This document shows, in pieces, positions 59,959-64,000 of a stretch of 64,000 nt of DNA. Positions within the stretch are counted from its first letter, which is position 1; each line of letters starts with the position of its first letter. The notes under the pieces were generated by a model. That model made no database searches, was not told the DNA's origin, and saw only the letters and a program-made list of their open reading frames with translations. The translations under genes and the position numbers were made by a program. Origin of the DNA: Amoebidium appalachense (lineage: Eukaryota > Ichthyosporea); contig CAVNZM010000003.1 of NCBI GenBank assembly GCA_963693365.1, positions 10,602,001-10,666,000 of the forward strand, given 5' to 3'.

Positions 59959-59987
59959 GGTTATGGGCCCAGCACGCTTCCACTGCG
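59959..59987 (+). promoter_or_regulatory. Primer-binding site, half-tRNA-Met type
   Basis: These 29 bases, starting directly after the LTR terminal CA, are the exact reverse complement of tRNA-Met positions C11 to C39 (gene-linear numbering, window 52037-52065). The match is to the interior and 5' half, not the 3' CCA end. This is the arrangement known for Drosophila copia, where initiator tRNA cut in the anticodon region serves as primer. Confidence 0.9.
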
Positions 59988-60078
59988 TGTTTTGTTGTTT
60001 GTGTGTCTGTGGTGTTCACACTGCACCACTGTGTCTCTGCTTACATCCCAAATACTAATAGAAATTTAACAGGTTATG
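59986..60078 (+). repeat. Second copy of the LTR end plus truncated primer site
   Basis: Repeats CGTGTTTTGTTG... to TTTAACAGGTTATG seen at 59870-59965, with a few small differences. After GGTTATG the complementarity to the tRNA stops (CAGCCC). The leader then runs 55 bases to the gag ATG at 60134. Confidence 0.9.
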
Positions 60079-60133
60079 CAGCCCTTTTGTACGCTCCCTA
60101 CACACATCTAGAACTCGCGCTCGTTTTTCAATC

Positions 60134-63100
60134 ATGGATCCAAACAAAACTGGCGTAAACAAAATCACCATGTGGAAAGGTGAAGGGAAGACTGGTCCCG
60201 ATAGCAAAACTACCTATTTTCAATGGGAAATCATTTTTCTCGGCATGATGACCGGCACTAAAGGTGTCCGACTCGTGGATGTTGTCCTTGCTGACAACTA
60301 CGTCCCCCCTACCACCGTCGCGGTTGACGGTGAACCCCCCTTCTATGGCTACGGCACTACCGCGGAACTCAAAGAGGCCCGCAATTGCCTCCTGCTCCAT
60401 ATGATACAGAACATCGACCCTTCCGTCCTCACCACCGTTGCCCAGTACCGTATTGGCATGGACCCTGAACGGGCCATGTGGAAATTCCGTCAACACTATC
60501 TCCAAGGCAAACCCGATCAGATCCGCATCCTTCACCGTCAGTGGGATGCCTGTGCCCTTCAGCCCGGTGAATCATTCACCACCTACCTGAGCCGTCTGCA
60601 GACCATCGTGAACCAGCTCCAGTCTCTCCAAGATGAGTCCATTCACTTCACTCGTCTAGCTGAGAAGTTCTTCAATGAACTCACCACCAGAGACGACCTC
60701 ACCCCTGAGTTCAATCGTCTTATCGAAGACTATCACTTCGGTGATAAGCTATTCCCCGACTTCGAGTCCCTCCATAACCACGTCAAGGGCATCGAGTTAC
60801 GTCAAGACCTCAAGATGCAACTCCGGAACAACCGTGCCCACCGTGCCTCCAAGTCCAGCATGGCATTAAATGCCAGTGCTCCCCCCCGTGATCTTCCTCG
60901 CCGTGACTTACGCACCCGACTTGACCGTACCTCTGGCACGGACCTCCGAACTCGTCTCTCCCGTCAGCACACCCGATCCCGTTCCCCCCACCGGCCTGCC
61001 TTCCGGTCCACGTCTCGTTCCCCCAGTCGTTCCCGTTTCTCGGGTTCCCGTCGTTCTGATTCCCCGGCTCGTTCTAACACCCCGTCCGTGAAAGAATGCT
61101 CCTACTGCCACGAGCCTGATCACACGATCATCGATTGCCCTGAGCCGAAATGCCGTATGTCCAGACACAACCGTTCCCGTCAAGGCAGTGAGAAATCTGT
61201 CTCCTTTGCTTTCTCGGCATACAATGCTAGCTCCGTCCCCGTGTCCTCCGACCCTGCCTGGGATTCCGGGTGCAACATGACTGTTTGCCCCACCCGTGAG
61301 TTCTTCCATGACCTCACTCCCCTTCCGACACCGACTCCCGTTGCTGCCTTCAATGGCACCCCCGTCTTGGCCACTCACACCGGCCATATCGTCATCAACA
61401 CCACCACCGACCATGGCACTACCACCCTAACCATTGAAGCCTACTACACCCCGTCTGGCCAAGCCTTCCTCATTTCAACATCCCAAGCTGCTGCCGAATA
61501 CATCAAGGGTGATTTGAACGATGCCTCCACTCCGTCATTCCTCTTCGACCGACTCACCGGCCGTCATCTCGTCAACCTCCGTCTACACAACGGTCTGTAT
61601 TACTTCAAGGACTACACCATTCAACCACCCACTCGTCCTGTGGCTCTGGCTGCCACTACCAGTGTTAACCCATCCATCTGGCACCATCGTCTGGGGCACC
61701 GAGCTATGACCAGCATCAAGGACATGGTGAAACACGACCTTGTTATTGGTCTCCCCTCCTCTGTCCTCGACTGTGATGTTCCTGATTGTCATGGCTGCAT
61801 TATGGGTAAGACCACCAAGGCTCCGTTCAGGGGTGACCGTCCTCACTCCAACATCCCCGGTCATGAATGGCATTGGGATTTTTTTGAGCCTACCACAACA
61901 TCGTACGGAGGTTCCAAGGTTGCTCTCGTCACTGTCTGCCGTGCCTCTGGCCTCGTCAAGATCTACCCGATGGCCGACCGTACCACCACCCTGGATATTC
62001 TCACAGCTCACACCAACCTCGTTGCCACCCATGCCCCCTCCAAAGTTGGTGTTTACCACTTCGACTCCGGCTCTGAGTTCACCTCCAAGGATACCCGTGC
62101 TTTTTGCCTCTCCCAGGGCATCAAGGCCAGCTATGCTCCGGTGGACTGCCCTCAACTGAACGGCTATGTTGAACGACGTATGCGGTTCCTCCAAGAGATT
62201 GTCCGTTGCCTCCTCCATCAAGTCCAAGATCAGTCTCTGTCTCCCAAACTGTGGGCTGAGGCCCTCCAACATGCCGCCTACATCATCAACGTCACCCCGT
62301 CCACGACTGCCAATGGTCGTACACCATTCGAGGTTTTCTACGGTGTCAAGCCCGACATCTCCGAGCTCAAAGTGTTCGGTTGCCCTGCCTACACTCACGT
62401 GCCAGCCTCTAAACGGAACAAGCTGGCCCCCACCGTCAAACTCGGCATGTATATCGGCTATGATCTTCAATCACACTGCCACCGGATCTTCAATGCCACC
62501 ACCCATCGTGTCGGCCTCTTCCGTGATGTGATTTTCGACGAATCAGCTTATCTCCCGTCCGACATTCCATCAACCCTTCCGACCCCCGACACCACTGCTA
62601 CCTCGACCACCCCACCCCCCACAGTTGACACTGAAGATGATGTTTGTCTGGTGTACTCTGGCCCCCCTCCTGCCATCGTCGTTCCCCCGACACCCCCCCC
62701 CACCGGCCCCCCTGCCCCCGTGCCCGTCCAGCCTGCCGACCCTCATCCTGGCCCTGGCAACGTCACACCCATCCGACCCGGCTCCCCCGACAACTTCCAC
62801 TCGGCCCCGTCCAGCCCGGAGGTTGCCCCCCCTGCACTTCCGAACTTCCAAGTTCCCCCCCCACCGTCTCCACCTACCCCGGTTCCTGCACCCCGTCGTT
62901 CTGCCCGTCTCCAGGGCAAGGTTGGACTTCAAGCCACCACCACCCTGCCAGTCCCCCCCGGTCCCCCCATCAACATCGACCAACTACCCAAACTTGTCCG
63001 TCAACTCTGTTCCGGACCCAATGGTGATCAGGTCAAGTCAGCCCTGACTGCTGAGTATCAAGCCTTCGTCGACAAAGACATCTTTGAACTTGTTGACCCT

Positions 63101-64000
63101 CCCCCTGGTGCTAACATCGTCGGCTTCAAGTGGATTGTCTCCGAGAAAACTCTCAACTCGGCTGGTGACACCAAGATCAAGGCACGTGGTGTTGCTCAAG
63201 GCTTCAGTCAGCAATACGGTGTTGACTATGAGTTGATTGAGAGCCCTGTCATCCGTCCGGCTGCTCTCCGTGCCATCCTAGCTCTGGCCGTTGTTGAAGG
63301 TCATGACATACATCAACTCGACGTGTCTACGGCCTTTCTCAACAGCCCACTCACCGAGACCATCTACATGAAACAACCCCCGGGATTCATCACCATGGCC
63401 ACACTTGGCAAGGTCTGGAGACTCAAGAAAGCCCTGTACGGCCTCAAGCAAGCCTCCAAGGCTTGGTACGACTTCCTCGACGGCATTCTTCTTGCCCATG
63501 GCCTGACCCGTACTAAGACCGACCCGTGCATCTACCTCCGGTTCTTCCCCAACAACGATGTGGTACGGGCTGGTAACTACGTCGATGACTCCACCATCAC
63601 CAACACCCGGGGTTCTACTGCTGCCAGTGACCTGGCTGCCCACATCAGCAAGATGGCCAGCTGTCGTATGAGTCCATTTGACCGTATGCTCGGTGTTGAT
63701 TTTAATCACTCTGATCCCCATCACCTCCACATGCACCAGAGGTCTTACATCATGGATATCATCCACGACTTCAACCTCACCGATGCCAAGTCCAAGTCTA
63801 CCCCCATCCCTGCAGGCACCACCGTCTCCCTGGCTGATTGCCCCCCCCAACCGTTCACCGTGCCCTACCGTGAGTTACTCGGCCGTCTCCTCTGGGTGGC
63901 ACGGTGCACACGTCCCGACATTGCCTATGCCATCGGCTTCCTTGGTCGGTTCAGCACCAACCCCGGCAAGACTCACTGGGACCTTCTCCGTCGTGTGGCC
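60134..64000 (+). CDS. Copia gag-pol polyprotein, partial (no stop before window end)
   Basis: One open frame of 1289 codons from ATG at 60134, still open at 64000. Gag occupies about residues 1-320, with a PWM-like region (FQWEIIFLGM, AMWKFRQHY) and an Arg/Ser-rich stretch. A CCHC zinc knuckle CSYCHEPDHTIIDC is at 322-335. The aspartic protease has DSG at 377-379. The integrase has WHHRLGH at 516-522 and two downstream Cys as an HHCC finger, then Asp582, Asp644 and Glu680 (D61D35E spacing). A Pro-rich linker of about 150 residues precedes the reverse transcriptase (FKWIV, QLDVSTAFLNS, KALYGLKQASKAWY, YVDD at 1149-1152). The frame stops being visible near TRPDIAYAIGFL, before RNase H. All catalytic residues seen are intact. 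Gag and pol are in one frame with no frameshift. Confidence 0.95.
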   Translation, partial: MDPNKTGVNKITMWKGEGKTGPDSKTTYFQWEIIFLGMMTGTKGVRLVDVVLADNYVPPTTVAVDGEPPFYGYGTTAELKEARNCLLLHMIQNIDPSVLTTVAQYRIGMDPERAMWKFRQHYLQGKPDQIRILHRQWDACALQPGESFTTYLSRLQTIVNQLQSLQDESIHFTRLAEKFFNELTTRDDLTPEFNRLIEDYHFGDKLFPDFESLHNHVKGIELRQDLKMQLRNNRAHRASKSSMALNASAPPRDLPRRDLRTRLDRTSGTDLRTRLSRQHTRSRSPHRPAFRSTSRSPSRSRFSGSRRSDSPARSNTPSVKECSYCHEPDHTIIDCPEPKCRMSRHNRSRQGSEKSVSFAFSAYNASSVPVSSDPAWDSGCNMTVCPTREFFHDLTPLPTPTPVAAFNGTPVLATHTGHIVINTTTDHGTTTLTIEAYYTPSGQAFLISTSQAAAEYIKGDLNDASTPSFLFDRLTGRHLVNLRLHNGLYYFKDYTIQPPTRPVALAATTSVNPSIWHHRLGHRAMTSIKDMVKHDLVIGLPSSVLDCDVPDCHGCIMGKTTKAPFRGDRPHSNIPGHEWHWDFFEPTTTSYGGSKVALVTVCRASGLVKIYPMADRTTTLDILTAHTNLVATHAPSKVGVYHFDSGSEFTSKDTRAFCLSQGIKASYAPVDCPQLNGYVERRMRFLQEIVRCLLHQVQDQSLSPKLWAEALQHAAYIINVTPSTTANGRTPFEVFYGVKPDISELKVFGCPAYTHVPASKRNKLAPTVKLGMYIGYDLQSHCHRIFNATTHRVGLFRDVIFDESAYLPSDIPSTLPTPDTTATSTTPPPTVDTEDDVCLVYSGPPPAIVVPPTPPPTGPPAPVPVQPADPHPGPGNVTPIRPGSPDNFHSAPSSPEVAPPALPNFQVPPPPSPPTPVPAPRRSARLQGKVGLQATTTLPVPPGPPINIDQLPKLVRQLCSGPNGDQVKSALTAEYQAFVDKDIFELVDPPPGANIVGFKWIVSEKTLNSAGDTKIKARGVAQGFSQQYGVDYELIESPVIRPAALRAILALAVVEGHDIHQLDVSTAFLNSPLTETIYMKQPPGFITMATLGKVWRLKKALYGLKQASKAWYDFLDGILLAHGLTRTKTDPCIYLRFFPNNDVVRAGNYVDDSTITNTRGSTAASDLAAHISKMASCRMSPFDRMLGVDFNHSDPHHLHMHQRSYIMDIIHDFNLTDAKSKSTPIPAGTTVSLADCPPQPFTVPYRELLGRLLWVARCTRPDIAYAIGFLGRFSTNPGKTHWDLLRRVA

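Larger units (their letters stand above)
59033..64000 (+). mobile_element. Ty1/copia LTR retrotransposon, right end outside the window
   Basis: The left end is fixed by the host LINE sequence, which stops after GATTCATACT at 59032. The element has an LTR, a tRNA-Met-complementary primer site, and one long gag-pol frame with the domain order protease-integrase-RT, which defines the copia group. The 3' LTR, polypurine tract and target duplication are beyond 64000. Codon use is strongly C-ending and unlike the AT-rich LINEs, and the frame is undamaged, so the insertion is probably recent. Confidence 0.93.

Noticed and set aside
60128-63850. Long frames antisense to, or out of phase with, the copia polyprotein (for example 60908-61414, 61583-62470 and 63278-63850 on the - strand)
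   Set aside because: They are shadows of a GC3-rich gag-pol frame and contain no recognisable domains.

Overview
The window is nuclear DNA of a eukaryote. It has GT-AG introns, a eukaryotic initiator tRNA-Met gene with a Pol III terminator, an APE-type LINE family and a Ty1/copia LTR retrotransposon. Introns and spacers are packed with (CA)n/(GT)n microsatellites and very long poly-C, poly-G, poly-A and poly-T tracts. A cAMP-receptor-like seven-TM protein and a TKL-type kinase with a SAM domain suggest a unicellular or simple eukaryote (amoebozoan, holozoan or algal protist), but the lineage is not resolved from the sequence. Almost all long open frames here are microsatellite translations and are not annotated.

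Layout: (1) 438-1830 (+), the last two exons of an unrecognised gene entering from the left. (2) 4571-10432 (+), a four-exon GPCR whose introns hold five-copy-family retroposon-like repeats ending in poly-C. (3) 14348-15898 (-), an intron-free orphan ORF with an overlapping upstream frame. (4) 16219-19617, a 5'-truncated LINE on the - strand with an inverted LINE 3' end and a deleted SINE-like fragment at its 5' side. (5) 19618-26313, mainly low complexity. (6) 26314-26571 (-), a short TATA-driven ORF. (7) 27475-29066, a 222-bp tandem duplication whose second copy carries another truncated LINE. (8) 32603-53361 (+), a large multi-exon gene: TKL kinase, SAM domain, then a serine-rich and unrecognised C-terminal region. 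An initiator tRNA-Met gene sits in one of its introns. (9) 55974-64000, nested transposons: a LINE (-) containing a 652-bp SINE-like insert, itself split by a copia element whose single gag-pol frame runs off the right edge.

The pieces are connected. The copia primer-binding site is an exact 29-nt complement of the 5' half of the tRNA-Met gene found here, which points to half-tRNA priming as in Drosophila copia. The LINE and the SINE-like insert share the 3' end GTAAACCCC. In the kinase gene several introns contain tandem copies of the neighbouring splice site plus adjoining exon bases, usually with a decayed decoy copy. This suggests a genome that repeatedly makes local duplications at exon edges. 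Exon models were made by hand from reading-frame phase, splice signals and protein continuity; they have not been tested against transcripts.
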